Source: Oscillospiraceae bacterium (GTDB lineage Bacteria > Bacillota > Clostridia > Oscillospirales > Oscillospiraceae). From it: a stretch of 13,833 nt of DNA. Location: positions 1-13,833 of the forward strand of contig JAEETR010000014.1 in the NCBI GenBank assembly GCA_016286595.1. The letters are read 5' to 3'. Made by a program: the position numbers and the translations under genes. This document shows positions 7,304-13,833 of the stretch, piece after piece. Below the pieces are notes generated by a model, which worked only from the letters and a program-made list of their open reading frames with translations, was not told the origin of the DNA and did no database searches. Every line of letters begins with the position of its first letter. Positions within the stretch are counted from its first letter, which is position 1.

Positions 7304-9307
7304 TCATTCGTTCTCCGCCAGATATTCGTCGATGGCGGCCAGAAGACGGCGCACCACGTCCCGGATCTCCGCGCCCTGCAGCTGCGCCCCCGCGGTGGCC
7401 TTCGTGCCGCCGCCGCCCAGCTTTTCAACGATGAGCTGAACGTTCACGTCGCCTATGCTGCGGGCGGATATGTCGACGGAATTGTCCGCCTGGAACACCA
7501 CGAAGGAGGCGTTAACCCCCGCGATGTTCAGCAGCTCGTCCGCCGCCTGAGCGGCGATAATGCGGCTTTGCACAGTGTCCGCCGCGGCTACGGCAATGCC
7601 TTTTTTGTATATCTTGGCCCTCTGGATGAGAGCGTAGCGGGCCATGGCGGAGTTCATATCGGTCTGAAGGAGCGTCTTGACCTCGGTGGTGTCGGCCCCG
7701 GCCCGGCGCAGGAACGCGGCGGCGTCGAAGGTGCGCCCGCCGGTGCGCAGGGTGAAATTCTTGGTGTCCAGCACTATGCCCGACAGCAGGGCCTCCGCCT
7801 CGAATCGGAGAATGCCGGAGGGGTCGACGATATATTCCAGAAGCTCCGTCACCAGCTCGCAGGCGGAGGACGCGTAGGGCTCGTGGAAGGACAGCGCCGC
7901 GTTCTGGATATACTCCGAGGCTCTGCGGTGGTGGTCGATAAGAGCGATGGAGTTGCAGGACAGAAGAAGGGATTCCGACTCCACCTGCTCGGGCCTGTTG
8001 GTGTCGACTATCACCAGAAGGGTGGAGCCGTTGGCCATGAGCATGGCGTCCTGGGGGGATATGAACGCGTCGGCGTACTCCGGCAGCGTCTCCATCCGCT
8101 CGATGAGGTTCAGACACATGGCGTCCTCCCGCTCCACGACTATTTTCGCCGTGCGGCCAAGGGCTCTGGCGGCGCAGCACACGCCAACGGCGGCGCCTAT
8201 GCTGTCAAGGTCGGAGTGCTTGTGGCCCATGACCAGGATGTTGGAGGCGTCCCGCATGAGCTCGGAAAGAGAGCCGGACATGACGCGGGACTTGACCTTC
8301 GTGCGCTTTTCCGTCTGGGCGGTCTTGCCGCCGTAGAACTCGAAATTGAAGCGGTTTTTTACCACCGCCTGGTCGCCGCCCCGTGAAAGGGCCATGTCTA
8401 TGCTCAGAGAAGCGAATTTCTGGTTTTCCTCTATGGTCTTGCCGTCCCGTCCCAGGCCGATGCTCAGGGTGGGGTGCATGCCGTTGGTGCTCGTCAGGGC
8501 ACGTACGGAATCCAGGATGGCGTAAAGCGTCTCCGTGACCTGGGGATAATACCGGGCTTCGAAGAGGTATACGTATCTGTCGCGGTCATATTTTGACAGG
8601 TAACCGCCCCTGCCGGAGGCCCAGGTGGTGACCTTGTCGTCTATGTCCGCCAGCACGGCGGACTTGTCCTTGTCGGAAAGCCCGTTGAGGAAATCGTCGT
8701 AGTTGTCGATGAGTATAACGCCGAAGATGAGCCGGGAGGACTCGAACTCCTCGCTTATCTGGGCGTACTCAGTCTCGTCCACCCAGTAGGTGGTGGCGGC
8801 GTAGTTCTTAAGGCCGGAGGCGCTGCCGTTCCTGGTGAGATTGCCGAAGACCCGGTACTTTCTGTCGCCCAGCGCCACAAGACCGGGATACTCGTTCTTG
8901 CCCTCCATGAGCCACCGGGCGTTGAAATCCGGGACCACGTCGGATATGCGGATGCTGAAGGAGTGCTCCCTCTCGCCGCTGGCCTCGAGAAAGCTCTCGT
9001 TGGTGTAGATTATCTCGTTCTCCTCAAGGCTGAACACCGCCATGGGCAGGGGGAAGCTCTGGAGCAGATTGCCGGCGGCGGGGTCGAGATTTGCGGTGAC
9101 CGACGCTATGTATTCCAGCGCCTCGCGGCTGCGCTCACGGTTTGAAAGCCGCGTGTAGATGAACAGCGCCGCCAGAACGGCGACCTCCGCCAGACCGAGT
9201 ATGAGATTGTTTCTGCCGAAGAATATGGTCACGAGAGCAAACACGGCCATGACGATAAAGTACAGCCGGTTGCTGGGTGTGAGATACCATTTCAGCTTCT
9301 TTTTCAC
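7304..9307 (-). CDS. gdpP: Cyclic-di-AMP phosphodiesterase GdpP (YybT family)
   Basis: Membrane-bound enzyme that hydrolyses c-di-AMP to pApA, controlling osmolyte and cell-wall homeostasis. 667 residues from this start. Order: two membrane helices (about 14-31 and 36-53), a PAS domain (about 83-183), a degenerate GGDEF domain (about 195-335; the signature loop reads YDRDRY near 240-245 and SRGGDQAVVK marks its end), then DHH and DHHA1. Catalytic metal ligands are visible: H362, D366 and D368 in GHKHSDLDS, D435 in VDTNRP, and DHH at 458-460. Downstream, DTKNF at 514 is present. The DHHA1 loop, usually GGGH, reads GGGGT (T635), an unusual loss of His. The start is GTG at 9307, with GGAGG 8 nt upstream; the frame also reaches a GTG at 9328 that lacks a ribosome-binding site. 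First gene of the operon. Confidence 0.95.
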   Translation of the reverse strand: MKKKLKWYLTPSNRLYFIVMAVFALVTIFFGRNNLILGLAEVAVLAALFIYTRLSNRERSREALEYIASVTANLDPAAGNLLQSFPLPMAVFSLEENEIIYTNESFLEASGEREHSFSIRISDVVPDFNARWLMEGKNEYPGLVALGDRKYRVFGNLTRNGSASGLKNYAATTYWVDETEYAQISEEFESSRLIFGVILIDNYDDFLNGLSDKDKSAVLADIDDKVTTWASGRGGYLSKYDRDRYVYLFEARYYPQVTETLYAILDSVRALTSTNGMHPTLSIGLGRDGKTIEENQKFASLSIDMALSRGGDQAVVKNRFNFEFYGGKTAQTEKRTKVKSRVMSGSLSELMRDASNILVMGHKHSDLDSIGAAVGVCCAARALGRTAKIVVEREDAMCLNLIERMETLPEYADAFISPQDAMLMANGSTLLVIVDTNRPEQVESESLLLSCNSIALIDHHRRASEYIQNAALSFHEPYASSACELVTELLEYIVDPSGILRFEAEALLSGIVLDTKNFTLRTGGRTFDAAAFLRRAGADTTEVKTLLQTDMNSAMARYALIQRAKIYKKGIAVAAADTVQSRIIAAQAADELLNIAGVNASFVVFQADNSVDISARSIGDVNVQLIVEKLGGGGTKATAGAQLQGAEIRDVVRRLLAAIDEYLAENE

Positions 9308-9315
9308 TTCACGCG

Positions 9316-9320
9316 CCTCC
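9316..9320 (-). promoter_or_regulatory. Ribosome-binding site that decides the gdpP start
   Basis: GGAGG on the minus strand, 8 nt before the GTG at 9307. It lies within the codons that would be used by the upstream GTG at 9328, which has no such site. Confidence 0.65.
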
Positions 9321-9373
9321 GAAATCACGATGCCGGCGGGGAGACAGGCCCCTCAGGCGGCAGGATGATATAT

Positions 9374-9401
9374 TTGTCCACAATAATTTATCCTATTATA
9401 T
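9374..9401 (+). promoter_or_regulatory. Possible plus-strand promoter for the nucleotidyltransferase gene
   Basis: TTGTCC (9374-9379), a 16-nt spacer and TTATAT (9396-9401) form a weak sigma-A match facing the plus strand. It shares its -10 with the minus-strand operon promoter, so the two would compete. Other A/T-rich hexamers between 9420 and 9450 could serve instead. The gene itself has a strong AGGAGG (9482-9487) 8 nt before its ATG. Confidence 0.25.
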
Positions 9402-9423
9402 CCCTTTTGCGCTGTCAGCACAA
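9395..9423 (-). promoter_or_regulatory. Probable promoter of the gdpP-ftsH operon
   Basis: Minus strand: a perfect TATAAT (9395-9400), a 17-nt spacer, and a weak -35 TTGTGC (9418-9423). The predicted start is near 9388, with a leader of about 80 nt. The surrounding 9361-9450 region is markedly A/T rich against very G/C-rich genes. Confidence 0.5.
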
Positions 9424-9495
9424 TATTAAATTATCCGCACGGTAAATAATCCGACCGCCTCCGGGAACAATAAGGCAAAAAAGGAGGGGGAGCGT

Positions 9496-11784
9496 ATGAA
9501 GGCGATAATAATGGCGGGGGGCGAGGGCACGCGTCTTCGGCCCATGACCTGCCGAAGACCGAAGCCGATGGTCGATTTTTTCGGGAAACCTGTCGTGCAT
9601 CACATCGTGGAGCTTTTGAAGAGAAACGGGATAACCGATATCTGCATGACGCTGGGCTATATGCCCGAGGTGGTGATGGACCGGTTCGGCGACGGCGCTT
9701 CCATGGGCGTAAGTATACGTTACAGCGTGGAGCGGGAACCTATGGGCACCGCCGGAGGCGTCAGGGCATGCGCCGACTTTGCCGGGGACGACGACGTTAT
9801 CGTCATCTCCGGCGACGCGGTGTGCGACGCGGACCTTGACAGGTGCGTACGATTCCACAAGGCCCGGGGCGCGGACGTGACAATAGTACTGTCCCGTCAG
9901 ACGCAGGTGCTGGAGTACGGCCTGGTGGTGACGGACGGGGAGGGCAAAATAAAGTCGTTTATAGAAAAACCCACATGGGACGGCGTGGTCACGGACATGG
10001 TCAACACCGGCATATATATACTGACTCCCGCCGCACTCAGGGCCATACCGGCGGGAAAAAGGCTCGATTTCGGACGTGATATATTTCCGTCCATGCTCGC
10101 CTCCGGCGCGAAGCTCTATGGGATATATCCCGGCGGCTACTGGTGCGACGTGGGCAGCCCCGGAGCGTATCTGGAGTGCTGCCGTCATGTGCTGGAGGGC
10201 CGGGTCGGGCTGAAGACGGAGGCGCCGGAGATAAAAAAGGGCATATACTCCGCCGCGGCGCTTCCCGAGAACGTCCGGCTCGTGCCGCCGGTTTATATCG
10301 GCGGGGAATGTACGATAGCGCCGGGGGCGAAGGTCGGACCTTTCGCCGTTCTGACGGGCAGCACCACCGTCGGCGAGGGGGCGGAGATATCCGGCAGCGT
10401 CCTCACGTCGGCGCGTGTTCGCTCCGGCGCGAGAGTGACGGGCTCGATACTGTGTCAGGGCGTCAGCGTGGGCACCGAAGCGGTCATAATGGGCGGCAGC
10501 GTACTGGGCGACGGCTGCGTGGTGGGAGACGGGGCCTGCGTGGCGGCTGACGGCAGAATGTGGCCGGGCGTGTCGGCGCGGCGGGGCGAATGCGTCATCG
10601 GCGAGGTGAGAAGCGACGACGCTTCCCGCGCTGTAAGTATGGGGCCCGGCGGCACCGTGACGGGCAATATGTTCTTTACCGTGACCCCGGAAACGGCGCT
10701 TCATATCGGCGAAATCATGGCGGACCTGGGCAGGGTCGGGATATCCTGCGACGGAAGTCCCGCCGCCCTGACAGCGGCGCAGGCCGCCGGCTGCGGCGTA
10801 TGCTCCGGCGGCGGCACGGCTGTGACACTGGATGCGGGCTTTGAGCGGGAGGCATCCTTCGCCGTGAACGAGTTCGGCCTCGACGCCTGCCTGTTCGTAT
10901 CCCGGGAAGGCGACGACCTGCGCGTTGCCCTGTTCGGCAGGGAAGGCGGGGGACTTGACAGCGCGTATCACAGAAAGCTGAACTCCGCGCTTTCCGGACG
11001 CGCCGGACGGATTCCGTCAGCGATCACGGGCGGGATGACGATGATAACCGGCTCGCAGGACGCGTATATCGCATTCGCCGTAAACCAGTCCGGGGGCGAG
11101 GGGGCGGGCGGCGGTCTTTGTGCGGCGGTAACCGGCGCCGGCGCCGCCGCGCGGCGGCTCAAGACCGTCCTCACGCGCCTGGGCTGTACGGTGGAGGACG
11201 GGACGGCTGGGATCCCCGTTTTTACCGCGGACGCTTATGGCAACGTGACCGCCGTGAGTGAGGATGAAATGCCCGTGGACGCCCCGCACCTCCTCGCGGC
11301 CGCCGTATGGTGCGCCGCGGAGAGCGGAGAACGGGCAATCGCCGTGCCTGACGACATTCCGGACCGCGTTGTCGCAGCGGCGGAGCGGTACGGCGCGGCG
11401 CTGATGACGGACGTGCCGCCGGGGAAAAGCCGTCCCGATCTTCGCCACGGGATATTCTGCGCTGCTTATATCGCCGGATTTATGGCCCGCCGGGGAATGA
11501 AACTGTCCGAAATAATGAGGGAACTGCCCGCCTTTGCCTTTGCCGGGGAGCGGGTGGAGATAAACGTGGGCCGGGCCGCTGCCATGCGGCGCCTGGCGGA
11601 CGCCTACGCCGCCGAGACGGCCGGAGAGATCGGCGCGCCGCTGGTGTTCAGAACGGACGGCGGCGTGGTGAAGGTGGTCCCGGCGTGGGACGGCGAGGCG
11701 CTGCAGATCACCGCCGAGGGCACCGACGACAAGGCCGCCGGACGGCTGGCGGACAGCTTCCGCCGCCGGGCTCTTCAGCTCTGA
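9496..11784 (+). CDS. Sugar-1-phosphate nucleotidyltransferase with degenerate phosphomannomutase domain
   Basis: 762 residues, resembling the mannose-1-phosphate guanylyltransferase/phosphomannomutase fusions. Residues 1-235 are an intact nucleotidyltransferase: GGEGTRLRP at 8-16, K23-P24, GTAGGVR at 84-90, metal Asp D107 in VISGDAV, EKP at 157-159, NTGIYILTP at 170-178 and GYWCDVGSP at 214-222. Residues about 262-370 are left-handed beta-helix hexapeptide repeats (for example VYIGGECTIAPGAKVGPFAV at 266-285). Residues about 380-762 follow the phosphohexomutase fold, but the serine loop (TASHNP) reads FVSREG, the metal loop (DGDxDR) reads TADAYGN near 577-583 and the phosphate loop (RPSGTEP) reads VPAWDGEAL near 728-736. 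The mutase half is therefore probably inactive. Likely role: making an activated sugar such as GDP-mannose for envelope glycans. Base and sugar specificity cannot be read from the sequence. Start ATG 9496 has AGGAGG 8 nt upstream. Confidence 0.88.
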   Translation: MKAIIMAGGEGTRLRPMTCRRPKPMVDFFGKPVVHHIVELLKRNGITDICMTLGYMPEVVMDRFGDGASMGVSIRYSVEREPMGTAGGVRACADFAGDDDVIVISGDAVCDADLDRCVRFHKARGADVTIVLSRQTQVLEYGLVVTDGEGKIKSFIEKPTWDGVVTDMVNTGIYILTPAALRAIPAGKRLDFGRDIFPSMLASGAKLYGIYPGGYWCDVGSPGAYLECCRHVLEGRVGLKTEAPEIKKGIYSAAALPENVRLVPPVYIGGECTIAPGAKVGPFAVLTGSTTVGEGAEISGSVLTSARVRSGARVTGSILCQGVSVGTEAVIMGGSVLGDGCVVGDGACVAADGRMWPGVSARRGECVIGEVRSDDASRAVSMGPGGTVTGNMFFTVTPETALHIGEIMADLGRVGISCDGSPAALTAAQAAGCGVCSGGGTAVTLDAGFEREASFAVNEFGLDACLFVSREGDDLRVALFGREGGGLDSAYHRKLNSALSGRAGRIPSAITGGMTMITGSQDAYIAFAVNQSGGEGAGGGLCAAVTGAGAAARRLKTVLTRLGCTVEDGTAGIPVFTADAYGNVTAVSEDEMPVDAPHLLAAAVWCAAESGERAIAVPDDIPDRVVAAAERYGAALMTDVPPGKSRPDLRHGIFCAAYIAGFMARRGMKLSEIMRELPAFAFAGERVEINVGRAAAMRRLADAYAAETAGEIGAPLVFRTDGGVVKVVPAWDGEALQITAEGTDDKAAGRLADSFRRRALQL

Positions 11785-11810
11785 TTTTTTGCAAAAAAGG
11801 AAAAAACCTG

Positions 11811-11839
11811 TTGCAGACGGGGGAAGACTATACTAAAAT
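11811..11839 (+). promoter_or_regulatory. Probable promoter of the lipoprotein-asnS unit
   Basis: TTGCAG (11811-11816), a 17-nt spacer and TAAAAT (11834-11839) in the 110-nt gap after the nucleotidyltransferase gene. It predicts a start near 11846 and a leader of about 49 nt, too short to hold a T-box or another large riboswitch. Confidence 0.55.
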
Positions 11840-11894
11840 ATATGGATATACCAAGCCTGTTATCTTCCGCTATCTTGCAACGGGGTACATATAC

Positions 11895-12662
11895 ATGAGG
11901 AGAATAATCGCCGCTGTCGTGGCCGTGATCGCGGCCATGACGCTGTGCGCCTGCCATAGAAGTGAAAAGATCACCGGATTTGAGGACCTGTCCGGCAAAA
12001 CGGTAGGGGTCCTGTCGGACTTCGTGATGTCCGACAAGACTCTGTCCGGTGAAAAGGACGTGACCGTGGCGCGCTACGGCGATATCGTGAGCCTTGCCGA
12101 GGCGGTGAAATCAGGCGCCGTGGCCGGGGCCGTGGTCAGCGAAACGGAATCCCGGCGCATGACGGACTACTCCTCCCGCCTGACTGTCCTGGACGGCAAT
12201 TACGAAAGCCTCGACTACTGCCTCATTACAGCAGACGGCAACAGCGCCATGCTGACTATGGTGGACGCGGCGCTGTCCCGGCTTGACGGCGCCGGAACCC
12301 TTGACGATATACTCGACAAGTGGGAAGACGGCGTGGTCGGGGCCTACAAGCCCCAGGAACGGGACTGGGACAGCGTCGTGAAGGTTGCGGTGTGCACCGC
12401 CCAGTCGCCCATGCAGACGAAGGACGACAACGGCGCCCCCGCGGGTATGGAGATAGACGTACTCTACGCCGTGGCCGACATTCTCGGCGTGGAGCTGGAG
12501 ATATACGATATGGACTCGGAAGAGTCCCTTATATATATGGTGGAGAGCGGCAAGGTGGCCCTCGGCATCGGCGGAGTCTATGACGACGGCGGCGCGGAGC
12601 ACCGGCTCCTTTACTCGAAGCCCTATATGACCGCGGCGCAGGTCGTGGTCGTGCTCAAGTGA
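11895..12662 (+). CDS. Lipoprotein, apparently circularly permuted family-3 solute-binding protein
   Basis: 255 residues. The start ATG at 11895 gives a lipoprotein signal peptide: MRR, a hydrophobic stretch, and a lipobox LCAC with C20 as the lipidated Cys; the Cys at the -2 position is uncommon. The frame extends upstream, but only this start fits a signal. The rest matches amino-acid-type solute-binding proteins (SBP_bac_3) with halves reversed. Residues 28-145 read like the usual second half (FEDLSGKTVGV at 29-39, SLAEAVKSGAV at 66-76, VDAALSRLDGAGTLDDILDKW at 123-143). Residues 162-253 read like the usual first half (KVAV, KDDNGAPAGMEIDVL at 176-190, ILGVELEIYD, VESGKVALGIGG at 216-227, YSKPYMTAAQVVVV at 240-253). 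The protein ends where a normal one crosses to its second lobe. The Asp and Arg that usually hold an amino acid are not recognisable. No permease or ATPase gene adjoins it. Ligand unknown; sensor or orphan uptake component are options. Confidence 0.75.
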   Translation: MRRIIAAVVAVIAAMTLCACHRSEKITGFEDLSGKTVGVLSDFVMSDKTLSGEKDVTVARYGDIVSLAEAVKSGAVAGAVVSETESRRMTDYSSRLTVLDGNYESLDYCLITADGNSAMLTMVDAALSRLDGAGTLDDILDKWEDGVVGAYKPQERDWDSVVKVAVCTAQSPMQTKDDNGAPAGMEIDVLYAVADILGVELEIYDMDSEESLIYMVESGKVALGIGGVYDDGGAEHRLLYSKPYMTAAQVVVVLK

Positions 12663-12685
12663 TCATTTCAAGGAGAGAAACAGCA

Positions 12686-13833
12686 ATGAAACTTACCAGG
12701 ATCAGGGAAATATTCGCCGACAGCGCCGCTTTTGACGGTGCGGAGATAACGGTGGGCGGCTGGGCCCGCACCATCCGTGACATGAAAAATTTCGGCTTTA
12801 TCGAGCTCAACGACGGCTCCTGCTTCAGGAACCTGCAGGTGGTCATGGAGCGCCAGACCCTCGCAAACTACGACGAGATAGCCCATCAGAACGTGGGCGC
12901 GTCCTTCATCATCCGCGGCACGGTGGTGCTCACGCCCGAGGCGAAGCAGCCCCTGGAACTCAAGGCCGCGTCCATCGAGGTTGAGGGGACCTCCGCCCCC
13001 GATTACCCCCTGCAGAAAAAGCGCCATACCGTGGAATATCTGCGCACCATAGCCCATCTGCGCCCAAGGACGAATCTTTTCTCCGCCGTGTTCCGCGTCA
13101 GGAGCGTGGCGGCCTTCGCCGTCCACGAGTTCTTCCAGTCCCGGGGCTTCGTATACGTTCACACCCCCATCATCACCGGCTCCGACTGCGAGGGCGCCGG
13201 GGAGATGTTCAGAGTCACCACCCTGGACCTTAACGATCTGCCCAGAAAAGAGGACGGTACCGTCGACGATTCCGCCGACTTCTTCGGCAGGGAGACCAGC
13301 CTCACCGTGTCCGGCCAGCTCAACGCCGAGAACTTCGCCATGGCCTTCGGCGACGTGTACACCTTCGGTCCCACCTTCCGGGCCGAACAGAGCAACACAC
13401 AGCGCCACGCTGCCGAGTTCTGGATGATAGAGCCGGAGATGGCCTTCTGCGACCTCAACGGCGACCTGGAAGTGATGGAGGCCATGGTCAAGTACATCAT
13501 AAGAAGCGTCATGGAAAAGTGCCCCGACGAGATGGCGTTTTTCAACTCCTTCGTGGACAAGGGCCTCATGGAAAGGCTCGAGCACGTTGTATCCAGCGAT
13601 TTCGGCCGCGTCACCTACACCGACGCGGTGGACATGCTCATCAAGAGCGGCCACAAGTTCGATTATACCCCTTACTGGGGCTGCGACCTGCAGACCGAGC
13701 ACGAGCGCTTCCTCACCGAGGAGATATTCAAAAAGCCCGTGTTCGTTACGGATTATCCCAAGGAGATAAAGGCCTTCTACATGCGCCTGAACGACGACGG
13801 GAAGACCGTGGCGGCGGCGGACTGCCTCGTCCC
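12686..13833 (+). CDS. asnS: Asparaginyl-tRNA synthetase, 3' end outside window
   Basis: Class IIb aminoacyl-tRNA synthetase charging tRNA-Asn. 382 codons are visible; the family is about 460 residues. The N-terminal OB-fold anticodon-binding domain is about 20-105 (ITVGGWARTIRDMKNFGFIE at 21-40). Motif 1 lies near 148-164 (FFQSRGFVYVHTPIITG). The catalytic domain includes ITGSDCEGAGEMFRVT at 163-178, LTVSGQLNAE at 206-215 and motif 2, FRAEQSNTQRHAAEFW at 231-246, followed by MIEPE. The AEFW and GSDCEGAGEMF sequences point to AsnRS rather than AspRS. Motif 3 lies beyond the end. The ATG at 12686 has AAGGAG (12670-12675) 10 nt upstream and only 23 nt separate it from the lipoprotein stop, so the two are probably co-transcribed. 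Confidence 0.96.
   Translation, partial: MKLTRIREIFADSAAFDGAEITVGGWARTIRDMKNFGFIELNDGSCFRNLQVVMERQTLANYDEIAHQNVGASFIIRGTVVLTPEAKQPLELKAASIEVEGTSAPDYPLQKKRHTVEYLRTIAHLRPRTNLFSAVFRVRSVAAFAVHEFFQSRGFVYVHTPIITGSDCEGAGEMFRVTTLDLNDLPRKEDGTVDDSADFFGRETSLTVSGQLNAENFAMAFGDVYTFGPTFRAEQSNTQRHAAEFWMIEPEMAFCDLNGDLEVMEAMVKYIIRSVMEKCPDEMAFFNSFVDKGLMERLEHVVSSDFGRVTYTDAVDMLIKSGHKFDYTPYWGCDLQTEHERFLTEEIFKKPVFVTDYPKEIKAFYMRLNDDGKTVAAADCLV

Noticed and set aside
7268..8386. 372-codon open frame on the plus strand
   Set aside because: Antisense to the DHH and DHHA1 part of gdpP, without motifs or a proper start context.
9415..10971. 518-codon open frame on the minus strand
   Set aside because: Antisense to the nucleotidyltransferase gene, whose motifs are clear; the His- and Arg-rich translation resembles nothing and also runs through the divergent promoter region.
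11785..11798. TTTTTTGCAAAAAA palindrome right after the nucleotidyltransferase stop, considered as a terminator
   Set aside because: The stem is only A-T pairs with one central GC and has no G/C-rich hairpin next to the T run, so it is not a canonical intrinsic terminator. The weak GGCGGA/TCCGCC stem upstream lies inside the gene and too far from the T run.
11685..11894. Upstream extension of the lipoprotein reading frame into the nucleotidyltransferase gene
   Set aside because: It overlaps the real gene out of frame and would bury the signal peptide; the ATG at 11895 gives a proper lipoprotein N-terminus.
12668..13702. 344-codon open frame on the minus strand
   Set aside because: Antisense to asnS, where the synthetase motifs are unmistakable.

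Overview
The window looks like chromosomal DNA from a high-G+C member of the Clostridia (Oscillospiraceae-like). The evidence is gene order and family type: gdpP-rplI-dnaB and tilS-hpt-ftsH are both Firmicutes-type gene blocks, the ribosome-binding sites are strong AGGAGG types, and the third codon positions are very G/C rich. No tRNA, rRNA, CRISPR array, insertion sequence or phage gene was seen.

Layout. Positions 1-1177 (minus) hold the 5' three quarters of a PutP-like sodium/proline symporter gene with its own near-consensus promoter. A strong intrinsic terminator at 1381-1412 closes the transcript ahead of it. Positions 1425-9307 (minus) are a tightly packed six-gene block read in the order gdpP, rplI, dnaB, tilS, hpt, ftsH. 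Gaps are 23-53 nt, with one 4-nt ATGA overlap between dnaB and tilS. It probably forms one operon joining c-di-AMP turnover, ribosomal protein L9, the replicative helicase, tRNA-Ile lysidinylation, purine salvage and membrane proteolysis. Positions 9308-9495 are an A/T-rich divergent promoter region.

On the plus strand, 9496-11784 encodes a 762-residue sugar nucleotidyltransferase. It carries a left-handed beta-helix and a C-terminal phosphomannomutase-like domain that has lost all of its catalytic signatures. After a 110-nt gap with a plausible promoter comes a small lipoprotein gene (11895-12662). Then, 23 nt later, comes asnS (asparaginyl-tRNA synthetase), which runs off the end of the window.

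The most unusual item is the lipoprotein. Its sequence reads as a family-3 solute-binding protein whose two halves are in the opposite order: the usual C-terminal half comes first and the usual N-terminal half last, cut at the hinge. This looks like a natural circular permutation, with no transporter genes next to it. Second is the pseudo-phosphomannomutase domain. Smaller oddities are a missing His in the GdpP GGGH motif, a Tyr for Phe in the FtsH pore loop, and a DnaA-box-like 9-mer in the gdpP promoter region. Three gene starts (gdpP, rplI, hpt) are placed downstream of the longest open frame because of ribosome-binding sites and family N-termini.
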